In this document: positions 1 to 8,912 of the stretch, in pieces
How the letters are laid out: each line of letters starts with the position of its first letter
How positions within the stretch are numbered: position 1 is the stretch's first letter
NCBI GenBank assembly: GCA_965214375.1
Contig: OZ243947.1
Coordinates: 248,001 to 312,000, forward strand
Direction of reading: 5' to 3'
DNA from: Endobugula sp965214375
GTDB taxonomy: Bacteria; Pseudomonadota; Gammaproteobacteria; Pseudomonadales; Cellvibrionaceae
Length of the DNA stretch: 64,000 bases
The notes under the pieces: generated by a model
The model's database searches: none
What the model was told of the DNA's origin: nothing
What the model saw: only the letters and a program-made list of their open reading frames with translations
Program-made: the position numbers and the translations under genes

Positions 1-443
1 GGTTATTAGCTTCACCGACTTCGATGTTTTTGATATGTTCAAAGCGTTGCTCAAGTTGCCACAGTTTTTCTCGGTATTCTATCTGCAGTTCTGTCGAATG
101 TGTCGTGATACAAATCGTCTCTTCCAGTACATTTTCATCCACCAAAGACCACGACTCGTTGTGTAGTTCATTCTCACGAATATGTGTGGAGAGCTTGTCG
201 GCTTTAAATAAATCAAAGCCATCTATCACATGTTTATAAAATTCGCTGCGAATAGTATTTTTATGCCTGCGAAACACGCCCATTTGTTCAAATGCATGCA
301 AATGCGCCTGATTCGTTGCCGCACTATCAATATCATTTTCAAGCAGTTTTTCCAATATCCGATAAAAAGTCCTGAGAAAACTTTTCAAGGCTGTCACTAA
401 GAAGATGCTGGCACTGTGTAATGAGTTGTTTGGTATTCCCCAT
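1..443 (-). pseudogene. DUF1631 family protein, 5' part, frameshifted, runs off window
   Basis: Reading the minus strand from an ATG at 443 gives about 30 residues (MGNTKQLITQCQHLL and on) and then a stop. Shifting frame near 345-370 opens a continuous frame to the window edge, with sequences such as LLENDIDSAATNQAHLHAFE and REKLWQLEQRFEHIKNIEVG. This resembles the N-terminal part of DUF1631 proteins, large cytoplasmic proteins of unknown function in gammaproteobacteria, sometimes mis-named thymidine phosphorylase. The two frames join sensibly (SDSLEKFSQDFLSDI then EKLLEND), so a one-base indel is the simplest reading. The gene continues beyond position 1, so its remaining integrity is unknown. 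The family call is moderate and the frameshift call fairly strong. Confidence 0.5.
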
Positions 444-494
444 AGCGAAGTATGGCTATAAATCCATCAGTAGTTATTATTAATAGAAGAGAAT

Positions 495-1280
495 TTATAC
501 TAAAAATACCTCAAGCGCCAGTTTGCTGCCAAAATAAGCCAGCATCAGGCAACAAAAACCGCAAAGTACCCAGCGGATGGCCTGATTACCCCGCCAACCC
601 CAGCGTACTCTGCCGAAAAGCAAGGTGGTAAAGATAGCCCAGGCAACAATAGAAAGTATGGTTTTATGAGCCAAATTTTGGGCAAACATGTCCTCAATAT
701 ACAAGGCACCAACAAATAGAGCCGTTGTTAGCATAATAAGCCCAACCCATAACAACTCAAACATCAGTGTTTCCATGGTTTGCAAGGGGGGTAAATGCTT
801 AACAAAACTGGACAGTTGCCGCTGTTTAAGAGACTTATTTTGCCAGTGCAACAATAATGCCTGTAACGCGGTTATTGAAATTAGGCTATACGCAATAATG
901 GATAACAATATATGCATGACAATACCCATGTCGAGATGACGAAAGGTGGCTCCACTATTGGACAATTCGGCGACAATCAGGGCAATGAGCGACAAAGGTA
1001 ATAACAGTAAAAAGATATTATTCAGCGGTTTTCGCAGGCTACTGATCAGTACAATAAGATTAATCACAAATATCACCAACGAAAAAGCATGGCCTATACT
1101 TAAATTCACCCCTTGGGAGGTAAATATTAATTGGTAAATATTGACGCTGTGACACAATATCGCCAATGCAATGACGATAACCAGTGGCAATGCATTTAAT
1201 GTTTCCCCTTTTTTTAGCCGTATTACCGTATAAACTGCAGCACAAAGGTAAAGGATAAAAGTTACTATTGTTAAGAACAT
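495..1280 (-). CDS. ypjD: YpjD/CcsA-type cytochrome c assembly-like inner membrane protein
   Basis: The 262-residue product is almost entirely hydrophobic, with about eight predicted membrane segments. It matches the CcsA/CcmC/YpjD superfamily of heme-handling membrane proteins: a central conserved stretch around GIVMHILLSIIAYSLI and a late segment with HKTILSIVAWAIF supply the usual His residues, and WGWRGNQAIRW is the tryptophan-rich motif typical of YpjD. The open frame extends 26 codons upstream, but the ATG at 1280 (MFLTIVTFILYL) begins directly with the first membrane helix, so I prefer it. YpjD usually sits beside ffh; here its upstream neighbour is a broken signalling gene, which suggests a rearrangement. 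Its exact biochemical role is not established. Confidence 0.7.
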   Translation of the reverse strand: MFLTIVTFILYLCAAVYTVIRLKKGETLNALPLVIVIALAILCHSVNIYQLIFTSQGVNLSIGHAFSLVIFVINLIVLISSLRKPLNNIFLLLLPLSLIALIVAELSNSGATFRHLDMGIVMHILLSIIAYSLISITALQALLLHWQNKSLKQRQLSSFVKHLPPLQTMETLMFELLWVGLIMLTTALFVGALYIEDMFAQNLAHKTILSIVAWAIFTTLLFGRVRWGWRGNQAIRWVLCGFCCLMLAYFGSKLALEVFLV

Positions 1281-1401
1281 ATGCCGCCCAAGAGCCTGAT
1301 ACTTATTGAATATTGCGACTAGTTTCGCATAGCATGTCAATAAATAGAAGGGCTGCAAACCTTAAATATGAGAAGCAGTTAGCACAGAGTGTGCGACTTT
1401 A

Positions 1402-3531
1402 ATGAAAGTCTGTGGTATATTTACGGGCTTGCCTGAAGCGAGTGAAAAGAGTTTTAAGCATAGTATGGACAAATCTCCGTTACGTGTTTTATTTATAGAC
1501 GATTCCGTTGACGATGTAGAGCTGTCACTCTCTGAATTAAAAAGAGAAGCTTATGCCGTGGCTTCCAGTCGCATGGAGACCGTTGATGAAATGTCTACTG
1601 CATTAGGCAATGATCAGTGGGATGCGATTGTTTGTGACTGCAAAATGCCACAACTGAGCCCTGAAAAATCCCTTGAAATCTATCATGGCAATGAATGTGA
1701 TATTCCGTTTATTGTCATGTCGGGAGTGATTGAAGCCAAAGGCGCTATTTCCCTGCTAAAGCAGGGCGCCCACGATTTTGTTGATAAAAATCACCTCTCT
1801 GCACTCCCCCTGACGCTCGAGCGTGAGCTGGTGGCGCATAACACCTACAAAAACTAGCAAAAAACGTTAAAAGCGAATAAAGTCCTTTCCCAAGTTGTCG
1901 ATAAAAGCCCGGTATCCATTTTGATGATGGATGAAAACGGGTCGATTGAATACGCCAACTCACACTTTGAACATACCACAGGCTATTCCAGTGATGAAAT
2001 CAAAGGAAAACCTTTTGGCTTCAATGTATTGGATGAAAACGATGAAAAACCGAGCAGTTTGTGGCATAGCATTAGCAATAGCCAGCCCGATTGGAAGGGA
2101 GAAATATGCAGCTTGTACAAAAATGGTATGGCCTTTTGGGAAAGTATTAATGTTTCGCCATTGCAAGATGAAAACAGTGGTGCAGTGCGTTATGTCTCCA
2201 TTCAAGAAGACATTACCGCCAGACGTTTTTATGAGGAGAATTTACGACAGCAAGCAAACTACGACGAGCTGACAGGCTTATCTAATAGAAACCTCATGCT
2301 CGAAAAACTCGATAATGCGGTTATTGACTGCCTTAATAACCATACAGAACTGGCGTTAATCTGTATTGACCTCGACCACTTTAAACATGTTAACGAAATA
2401 CTTGGGCATATCACCGGTGATGAGTTATTAATGCGAGTCGCTTCAAGGCTGGCGAGTTGTGTTGGCAAAGAGCATATCCTAGCGCGTGTGGGTGGTGATG
2501 AGTTTGTTATTCTTATTCCCCGGATAAAAAATTATCAATAAGTCGAGCAACTCAGTCGTGAATTACTACAGGAATTTTCAAATCCGTTTATTATTGATAA
2601 AGAACAATATTTAATCACCATCAGTATCGGTGTTTCCTACTTTCCTGAAGCCGGCAAAGAATCTTAAATACTCCTCAAAAATGCAGATTTGGCCATGTAT
2701 CAGGCAAAAACTAGAGGAAGAAACCAGTGCCATTTTTTTGATGAAGCGATGCGTAATCGCTCGCAGCAAAAAATAGCCATAGAAAGTGCCCTGCGAGGGA
2801 TCGGTAACAGAAATGAACTGGCATTACATTACCAACCTGTTGTGAACTGCGGCTCACGCAAAATGATTGCCTGTGAAGCATTGCTGCGCTGGAAAACGAA
2901 TGACGGTGAATATATCCAGCCCAGTGCCTTTATTCCTATTGCCGAAGAATCTGGTTTGATTGATGAATTGGGTAAATGGGTTGTGCGACAAGCGTGTACA
3001 GATAGTAACCGTATACATACCGCAACAGGACAGTGGCTCAAATTAGCCATTAATATTTCACCGCGCCAGTTACAATCTGTGGTTTTTGCACAATATTTAA
3101 AAGATACCCTCGCGGAGTATCAACTCTCCCCCGAGCGTATAGCCTTAGCAATTACAGAAAATGTACTGATTAAGCAACATGGCAGTGCTTATGACAATCT
3201 GGTGAATTTATCCAATATGGGATTTGATCTGGCGGTAGATGATTTCGGGACAGGATATTCATCGTTATCGTATTTACAAAAATATCCCTTTTCAACGTTA
3301 AAGATAGATCAGAGTTTTGTGCAAAAAATAGAAGCCGATATAGGAAATCGTAAACTTACAGAAGCCATTATTCAAATGGCGCACAGTGTAAATATGCAAG
3401 TGATTGCAGAAGGGGTTGAAACGGAAGCACAGCTAAGGTTTTTGGAAAATAGTGATTGCGACTTTATACAAGGATATTATTTTAGTCAACCATTGCCGTT
3501 TGCCCAATTATTAGCCGTGATTAAAGAATAA
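1402..3531 (+). pseudogene. Response regulator-PAS-GGDEF-EAL c-di-GMP protein broken by three in-frame stops
   Basis: One reading frame spans the whole locus: a receiver domain (LFIDDSVDDVE, phospho-acceptor in VCDCKMP), a PAS/PAC domain (from about 1900), a GGDEF domain with ARVGGDEFVIL, and an EAL domain with CEALLRW and DDFGTGYSSL. The intact protein would make and/or hydrolyse cyclic di-GMP in response to phosphorylation. The frame is interrupted by TAG at 1855-1857, TAA at 2539-2541 and TAA at 2665-2667, with no indel. The last stop falls before LLKNADLAMY, where GGDEF proteins commonly carry Glu two residues before LL. Active-site motifs are otherwise preserved, so inactivation looks recent. 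Translation more likely starts at the ATG at 1465 than at 1402. Separate fragments could still be expressed from internal starts, but I regard the gene as dead. Confidence 0.88.
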
Positions 3532-3532
3532 A

Positions 3533-3572
3533 AGGGGGCGCTTTAAAATCAACCCCCTGAATATTTTCTTTC
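3533..3572. terminator. Possible bidirectional terminator between convergent genes
   Basis: A G-rich arm (AGGGGG, 3533-3538) pairs with CCCCCT (3553-3558) across a 14-base loop and is followed by a T-rich tract. It lies directly between the EAL gene and the convergent HAD gene. The loop is long and the T-run imperfect, so this is only a candidate. Confidence 0.4.
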
Positions 3573-3575
3573 TCG

Positions 3576-4259
3576 CTATGAAGGGTCAATAATTTTCCAT
3601 CCTTGATGAATAGCGTACTCCTCAAGACACCGTCCCCCTCTTACTGCAATAGGGTTACCAACAATCTCAAGCATGGGCACATCTGAAATATCATCACCAT
3701 AGGCATAACAGTGATTAAGTAAAGCATTTTGCCGTTTTAAAAATGCACGTACGGCATCGGCTTTTCCTGAGTCTATGGTCTGTGGTGGTAAGATATTACC
3801 TGTGTGCATGAGCCCATTACGCTCTAGGTTGATACAGAGTATATGATTAATTCCAAGGTCGTCTGCAATAGGCTGAAGTAACTCTCTAAATGAACCTGAA
3901 ACAAAAACACACTCAACACCATTTCTTTGATGGGTTTTAAGTCGTCTTGTGATATTGCGGTGGTAAAAATTTTCTTTATTGTAACTGTGTGAATCAAACC
4001 ACGCTTTACAAGCTTTTTGGACATTAATGATTGGGAAGTTACTGAAGTAGGAATAATATCGGCGGTTCATCATGCTTCTACTGGCATTGTTTTTAATAAG
4101 CAGTAACATTTCCTGGTCAAATTGACGTTTAATCCCTTCGTTCATAAACATTGAAAAATACACCTCCATAAAACTCAACATGCTTTTAGTAGAAATACGT
4201 GTCTCATCAACATCAAAGAAGGCATGAGTAAACAATGACTTTTTGACAGTATTAAGCAT
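3576..4259 (-). CDS. HAD-IB (PSP-like) phosphatase, partner of AfsA-type synthase
   Basis: Haloacid-dehalogenase superfamily phosphatase of about 227 residues. Visible motifs in order: motif I FFDVDETRI (the DxD nucleophile pair near residue 18), motif II FVSGSF, a downstream Lys in SGKADAVRAF, and motif III/IV AYGDDISDVPML. The layout matches the HAD-IB phosphoserine-phosphatase-like group, which dephosphorylates small phosphometabolites. The ATG at 4259 overlaps the stop of the upstream AfsA-like gene by eight bases, implying translational coupling. In A-factor-type butyrolactone synthesis a phosphatase step follows AfsA condensation, so this enzyme may remove phosphate from the AfsA product. 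That link is inference from adjacency and chemistry; the substrate cannot be read from the sequence. Confidence 0.75.
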   Translation of the reverse strand: MLNTVKKSLFTHAFFDVDETRISTKSMLSFMEVYFSMFMNEGIKRQFDQEMLLLIKNNASRSMMNRRYYSYFSNFPIINVQKACKAWFDSHSYNKENFYHRNITRRLKTHQRNGVECVFVSGSFRELLQPIADDLGINHILCINLERNGLMHTGNILPPQTIDSGKADAVRAFLKRQNALLNHCYAYGDDISDVPMLEIVGNPIAVRGGRCLEEYAIHQGWKIIDPS

Positions 4260-5049
4260 GCTCAACCTCCATATGAGATACGTTATGTGTGTTTTGCATA
4301 ATTGCTTGGTTTAAGTAATTGTCTAGGGATTGGTTGGCAAGACGACTTTCCATATTTAGGACACGATTATCTGGCATCATAATTCCATCTAGGTATAGAG
4401 ATGCAGATATGTTTCCACATTGAATAACATCAACGTCTAAAGCGTAGTGTCTTCGATCTTTTTTAGAAGCCTCACTCTTCTTCAGTGTTAGTTTAAGAGT
4501 TGCGGGTAGAGGAAATGAAAAACGGTTGTAGTTAACCGTCAGTTTATTGAAGACAAAATACAACTTTTTTTCAATGTCATCTAATAAAAACTTTTCAATC
4601 GTTGACATGCACGCTTGTCTCGCGGCCTCTACAAGAATCATTCCTTGAACATGTAGTCCTGTTTGGTGATCGTGCATCATTTCACAATTCTCATCAATTA
4701 ATACATCCATATAGAACTCTGTTTGAGAATGCCTTTTAGGATCAGAAATAAGAATATTCTCTGCTTTATGTTTATGTGTTAATTCTGAAGAAGCTCTTTT
4801 TGGCACGCTTTTCCACATCGAGGCATCAAAGTATTTTGAGTTGATTGATGATTGAGCAAGGTGAATAATATTTTCAATATCTTGCTCGCTAAATCCCTGT
4901 CCGGGAATCAGGTGTGTCATTGACAATTTTTGAAATACAACGGTTTTCGATGTTAGCAAATGATGCAATTCAGATATTGTGATGACATTTTTTCGAGTGG
5001 CAAAATGATGAAATTTGTCTGATACAACGATAAGCGCTTGATTTAACAT
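4252..5049 (-). CDS. AfsA-family hotdog-domain protein (A-factor/butyrolactone biosynthesis type)
   Basis: The 265-residue protein has the hallmark block of the AfsA hotdog family: HKHKAENILISDPKR (about 95-110), then DHQTGLHVQGMILVEAARQ (about 130-150), and a second, weaker hotdog-like half (YFVFNKLTVNYNRFSFPLP). AfsA-type enzymes condense a beta-ketoacyl-ACP with dihydroxyacetone phosphate to begin gamma-butyrolactone signal synthesis in Streptomyces; related proteins occur in other bacteria, including Proteobacteria, with mostly unknown products. The ATG at 5049 has a GAGG-type ribosome-binding site. It overlaps a HAD phosphatase gene downstream and is divergent from a periplasmic sensor/kinase pair. 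I am fairly sure of the family; the product and any signalling role are inferred. Confidence 0.8.
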   Translation of the reverse strand: MLNQALIVVSDKFHHFATRKNVITISELHHLLTSKTVVFQKLSMTHLIPGQGFSEQDIENIIHLAQSSINSKYFDASMWKSVPKRASSELTHKHKAENILISDPKRHSQTEFYMDVLIDENCEMMHDHQTGLHVQGMILVEAARQACMSTIEKFLLDDIEKKLYFVFNKLTVNYNRFSFPLPATLKLTLKKSEASKKDRRHYALDVDVIQCGNISASLYLDGIMMPDNRVLNMESRLANQSLDNYLNQAIMQNTHNVSHMEVEHA

Positions 5050-5154
5050 GAGAATACCTCACTGATAATGATAAAAATGATTTAATAGTGCTTTTTGGTT
5101 AGACTGAACTACCGAAGTCACTAGGTGATATATTGACATTGCTCAGTGATTTTT

Positions 5155-5226
5155 ATGAAAATTTTTATTATGATGATGTTTGCGACATTATTGTCGGCTT
5201 CTGTTTTAGATAAATATAGGGGGTGA
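5155..5226 (+). CDS. Possible 23-residue secreted or leader peptide
   Basis: A short frame, MKIFIIMMFATLLSASVLDK plus three residues, reads like a signal peptide: one Lys, a hydrophobic core, then small residues. It ends inside the G-rich ribosome-binding region of the solute-binding protein gene at 5231. It could be a leader peptide, a tiny exported peptide, the remnant of another gene's start, or chance. There is no independent evidence of expression. Confidence 0.3.
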   Translation: MKIFIMMMFATLLSASVLDKYRG

Positions 5227-5230
5227 AAGA

Positions 5231-5956
5231 GTGAATATTAATAAGGAGATGTTGCTATATGTGTTCAGTATTTGTTTGCTGAGCCCTGTTGCTAAATCAG
5301 CAGATTTGAAATTCGTAGGTATTGAAGTTCCCCCTTGGGCATTTAAGACAAATAAAGAACAAAAATACACCGGAATTTTTCCAGATATCGTTGCACACTT
5401 AGAGAAAGTGTCTGGGCATAATATTGATATTACACTATCACCCTACGCAAGAATTACACGTGAACTTGAGACGGGCCGACAGGATTGCACAGTTCTTATT
5501 CTGGATGAAAATAGGAAAAAAACGACTATTCAAGGTGAGTATCTTTTTGATCTTTCTATTGGTGTTATACCTAAAGAGTCCATTTCATTAAATTCGTATA
5601 GTGATCTTAAAGATATTAATATTTCGCTGTTGCGGGGTGCTGCAATATCACACAAGTTTAATAATGATGAGGAGCTTAAAAAAGAATTTGATACTGACTA
5701 TATGATGAGTTTACGAAAGTTGGAATATGGTCGTGTCGATGCAATAGCTGGGGTTATTCCTACGATAAATTATTTGGCTAAAAAAAGTGGTTTAGATAAT
5801 TCTTTGGGTAAGCCATTAAACCTTTCTTTTGAGCCAGTTTATCTTCAATGTTCTGAGAAATTAAAAAATTCGGGAATTATCGACGATATTAATAAAGCCA
5901 TAATAAATCTTCGAGAAAAAGGGGCTTTCGATGAAATAAGAAAGAAATATTTTTAA
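5231..5956 (+). CDS. Periplasmic solute-binding protein, SBP_bac_3 family
   Basis: A 241-residue exported protein. An N-terminal signal peptide (LLYVFSICLLSPVAKSA) is followed by the type-2 periplasmic binding fold seen in amino-acid-binding proteins and sensor-associated binding proteins: FVGIEVPPWAF, YTGIFPDIVAHLEK, LSPYARITRELETGRQDC, and a C-terminal helix with NKAIINLREKGAFDEIRKKYF. No transporter genes follow; the next gene is a membrane histidine kinase, so it may bind a ligand for sensing rather than uptake. The start is GTG at 5231 with a GGGGG/GAAAGA-type ribosome-binding site. The ligand is unknown. Its divergent position to the AfsA/HAD genes makes a role in sensing their product possible but unproven. 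Confidence 0.7.
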   Translation: MNINKEMLLYVFSICLLSPVAKSADLKFVGIEVPPWAFKTNKEQKYTGIFPDIVAHLEKVSGHNIDITLSPYARITRELETGRQDCTVLILDENRKKTTIQGEYLFDLSIGVIPKESISLNSYSDLKDINISLLRGAAISHKFNNDEELKKEFDTDYMMSLRKLEYGRVDAIAGVIPTINYLAKKSGLDNSLGKPLNLSFEPVYLQCSEKLKNSGIIDDINKAIINLREKGAFDEIRKKYF

Positions 5957-5999
5957 CCGTTTATTGGAAATAATAATTAGATTTTTTTTGGATTGATTG

Positions 6000-7541
6000 A
6001 TGGTAATAAATAATTTTTCTAACTTTTTTAAGCGTATATTTAGTAAGGTAACAGACGACAGAAGTATAGGTAAAACCCTACTGTTGTCGATTTTATTTTT
6101 TAGTGCGCTGATGACTATTGTGTTAACGCTTATTCAGTTAATTATTGATTATCGACTAGAAGTGGATACCTTAAATACCCGTCTTAACGAAATTGAAAAG
6201 TCGTATAAAAACAGTATTGAAGCCAGTCTTTGGGATGTTGATAGAGATCAGCTGGAAATTCAGCTCGAAGGTATTATGCGTCTTCCAGATATTCAGCAAG
6301 TGATTGTTAAAGAGAATGAGGAGGTCGAGACAGCCATTTATATCGAGAAAGGCGAAAGTGGTGATTTGATGCTAGAGCGTCAATACGATCTTTATCATTC
6401 AACGGGTCAACAAGATCCTATTCATATCGGTTTTTTATATGTGCAAGCTTCCCTCGCTGGTGTCTACAGTCGCTTATTTAATAAAGCGTTAACCATTGTG
6501 TTGATTCAGGGTATTAAAACCTTCTTTGTTTCCTTCTTTATTCTGTTTGTGTTTTATCGTTTGGTCACACGCCATATTATTGCTATTGAGGATTTTGTTA
6601 AGAAAATCGATTTAAGCGGTAAGTTGCCCACTCTGGAGCTGGATCGTCGCAAAAAGAATATTAACGATGAGTTAGATAATTTGGTCAATGCGTATAATGT
6701 GATGGCAAAGGATTTGGAGTTGGCTTATAACGATATCCGAACCGTAAATGATCGCCTTAAGGAGGATATCGTGGCGCGTAAGCGGGCAGAGGCAGAAGTG
6801 CATATGCTCAACGAAGAGCTAGAGTATCGTGTGCAAGTTAGAACCTCTGAATTAGAGGTGGCCAATAAGGAGCTAAACGCGTTTTGCTATTCAGTGTCTC
6901 ATGATTTGCGCGCACCGTTGCGCCGTGTGTATGGTTTTCAGCGCAATATTGTCTCGGAGTGTTCACATAAGCTGGATCAGCAAGGTTTGCATTATTTGGC
7001 GCGCATGGAAGCCTGTATTCAGGAAATGAATGCCATGATCGACAGCTTTTTAACCTTATCGAAGTCTACCAGTACCGAGTTGGAATTAGCCTCGGTTGAT
7101 TTATCCAAAGTTGTTCAACATTCACTACAACAATTGGAGGAAAGAGATCCGCATCGTCGTGTGACACTGGAGAGACAAGAGCGAATTATTACCCATTGTG
7201 ATGCACGATTGGTTGAATTGCTGATTAATAACCTGATTGATAATGCTTGGAAATATACCGTGAAGTCGGAAGAAGCAAAAATTATGTTCTACCGCGAAAA
7301 GCATGGCAGAGAAACGGTATATATTATCGAAGATAATGGGGTAGGCTTTGATATGGAATTTGCCTCACACTTGTTTGCCCCGTTTGTACGCCTACATAAA
7401 TTAAGCGATTTTCAGGGCATTGGTATCGGTTTGGCTATCGTAAAGCGTGTGGTTGCTCGGCATGGTGGCAGGGTATGGGTAGAGTCTGAACCTGATAAAG
7501 GTGCCAAGTTTTTCTTTACCTTAAAAGCGAAAGGGGCCTGA
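6000..7541 (+). CDS. Membrane sensor histidine kinase (HAMP-HisKA-HATPase)
   Basis: About 513 residues. A first membrane helix (SILFFSALMTIVLTLIQLII) and a second one near residue 170-195 (FFVSFFILFVFYRLV) flank a periplasmic domain of about 120 residues. These are followed by a HAMP-like linker, a coiled coil, and the HisKA box SVSHDLRAPLRRVYGF with the phospho-accepting His. The ATPase domain has N box NNLIDNAWKY, G1 DNGVGFD and G2 GIGIGLAI, so all catalytic boxes are present. The DLRAPLRR form is typical of bacteriophytochrome-like orphan kinases. ATG at 6000 is preferred over the overlapping TTG. It follows the solute-binding protein gene by about 43 bases and is probably co-transcribed. 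No response regulator is adjacent. Confidence 0.85.
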   Translation: MVINNFSNFFKRIFSKVTDDRSIGKTLLLSILFFSALMTIVLTLIQLIIDYRLEVDTLNTRLNEIEKSYKNSIEASLWDVDRDQLEIQLEGIMRLPDIQQVIVKENEEVETAIYIEKGESGDLMLERQYDLYHSTGQQDPIHIGFLYVQASLAGVYSRLFNKALTIVLIQGIKTFFVSFFILFVFYRLVTRHIIAIEDFVKKIDLSGKLPTLELDRRKKNINDELDNLVNAYNVMAKDLELAYNDIRTVNDRLKEDIVARKRAEAEVHMLNEELEYRVQVRTSELEVANKELNAFCYSVSHDLRAPLRRVYGFQRNIVSECSHKLDQQGLHYLARMEACIQEMNAMIDSFLTLSKSTSTELELASVDLSKVVQHSLQQLEERDPHRRVTLERQERIITHCDARLVELLINNLIDNAWKYTVKSEEAKIMFYREKHGRETVYIIEDNGVGFDMEFASHLFAPFVRLHKLSDFQGIGIGLAIVKRVVARHGGRVWVESEPDKGAKFFFTLKAKGA

Positions 7542-7571
7542 TAAAAGATAAAGTGTGAGGAAAAAATAATT

Positions 7572-7658
7572 TGGTACCAGAGGCCGGACTCGAACCGGCA
7601 CGGGTTTTACCCCACCGGATTTTGAATCCGGCGTGTCTACCAATTTCACCACTCTGGC
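7572..7658 (-). tRNA. tRNA-Leu (anticodon CAA)
   Basis: The minus strand folds as an 87-base class II tRNA with encoded CCA. The acceptor stem GCCAGAG pairs with CTCTGGT, the anticodon stem-loop CGGATTCAAAATCCG presents CAA, there is a long variable arm, and the T-loop is GTTCGAGTC. It reads UUG leucine codons. It lies between the kinase gene and queA, convergent with the kinase gene. Confidence 0.95.
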
Positions 7659-7817
7659 ATAGAGACTAACTACAGTCGTTAGAGGTCTTGGTAAGAGGCC
7701 GAGGATTATAACAGCGAGTTTGTCCTCGTCAACTTAAAGATGGTGTTTTACGCTATTTTCATATACTCTTGCGCCCCTTATTAGCCTCTGAATATTATTT
7801 AAACATCATTACTGATC

Positions 7818-8912
7818 ATGCGTCGTCAGGACTTTTCTTACACACTTCCAGAAGCGCTTATTGCTTACAAGCCGATTCCAGAGCGTGCGGGCAGCCGTTT
7901 ATTGTCACTCAATGGTATTTCTGGCGATATTAAGCACCAGCACTTTCCCGATATTCTTGATCATCTGCAAGCCGGAGATGTGATGGTATTTAACGATACC
8001 AAGGTGATTCCTGCTCGCTTATATGGCAAAAAAGCCACGGGTGGACAAGTAGAAATATTGGTAGAGCGCTTGCTGGATGAATACCATGTGTTGGCGCATC
8101 TGCGCTCCAGTAAGTCGCCTAAAGCAGGGGCAACCATTACCCTTGATCATGGGTTTACCGCTACTGTTGAAGGGCGCGCAGGCAGTGATGAGTCGTTATT
8201 TCAGCTTTGTTTTCAGGAATCGCCAGTACTTGAGGTATTGGAGCAGGTCGGTCATGTGCCATTGCCCCCCTATATTACCAGAGACGACGAACCGGAAGAT
8301 TACCAACGTTATCAAACCGTGTATAGCCGTGAGTTGGGTGCGGTTGCCGCCCCTACCGCAGGCCTACATTTTGATGAGGCGTTATTACAAGCAATTAAAG
8401 ACAAGGGTGTTGAGATTGTTTATGTGACTCTTCATGTGGGTGCAGGCACCTTTCAGCCGATTCGTGTTGATACTGTGGCGGACCATGTGATGCACAGTGA
8501 GGTTGCTCATGTATCGCCAGAGGTCTGTGAGGTGATTAATACGGCTAAACAGCAAGGGCGGCGAGTGATTGCAGTCGGTACGACGAGTGTGCGTTCGTTG
8601 GAGTCGGCCGCAGTTGCAGGCAAGTTGGCCCCTTTGCATGATGAAACGGATATTTTTATCACACCCGGGTATGACTTTCAGATCGTGGATGTATTGCTGA
8701 CCAACTTTCACCTGTCAGAATCTACGTTATTAATGTTGGTTTCCGCGTTTGCCGGTTATCAGCATACGATGCATGCTTATCAGCAAGCGGTTGCCGAACA
8801 GTATCGCTTTTTTAGTTATGGTGATGCGATGTTGATTACACGTAATCCTGAAGCCTCCAATACTTTTCAGCAAGAGATAAAGAGCCTTCAGCCAGAGAAT
8901 AGAAAGAAATGA
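7818..8912 (+). CDS. queA: S-adenosylmethionine:tRNA ribosyltransferase-isomerase
   Basis: Full-length (364 residues) QueA, which transfers and isomerises the ribosyl group of SAM onto 7-aminomethyl-7-deazaguanine in tRNA to make epoxyqueuosine. Recognisable blocks include the start RRQDFSYTLPEALIA, VMVFNDTKVIPARLYG, YQTVYSRELGAVAAPTAGLHF, THVGAG-like TLHVGAGTFQP, and LLTNFHLSESTLLMLVSAF. It overlaps tgt by four bases (ATGA), the normal queA-tgt operon arrangement, so both queuosine enzymes are co-expressed. The start ATG gives the canonical N terminus. Confidence 0.97.
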   Translation: MRRQDFSYTLPEALIAYKPIPERAGSRLLSLNGISGDIKHQHFPDILDHLQAGDVMVFNDTKVIPARLYGKKATGGQVEILVERLLDEYHVLAHLRSSKSPKAGATITLDHGFTATVEGRAGSDESLFQLCFQESPVLEVLEQVGHVPLPPYITRDDEPEDYQRYQTVYSRELGAVAAPTAGLHFDEALLQAIKDKGVEIVYVTLHVGAGTFQPIRVDTVADHVMHSEVAHVSPEVCEVINTAKQQGRRVIAVGTTSVRSLESAAVAGKLAPLHDETDIFITPGYDFQIVDVLLTNFHLSESTLLMLVSAFAGYQHTMHAYQQAVAEQYRFFSYGDAMLITRNPEASNTFQQEIKSLQPENRKK

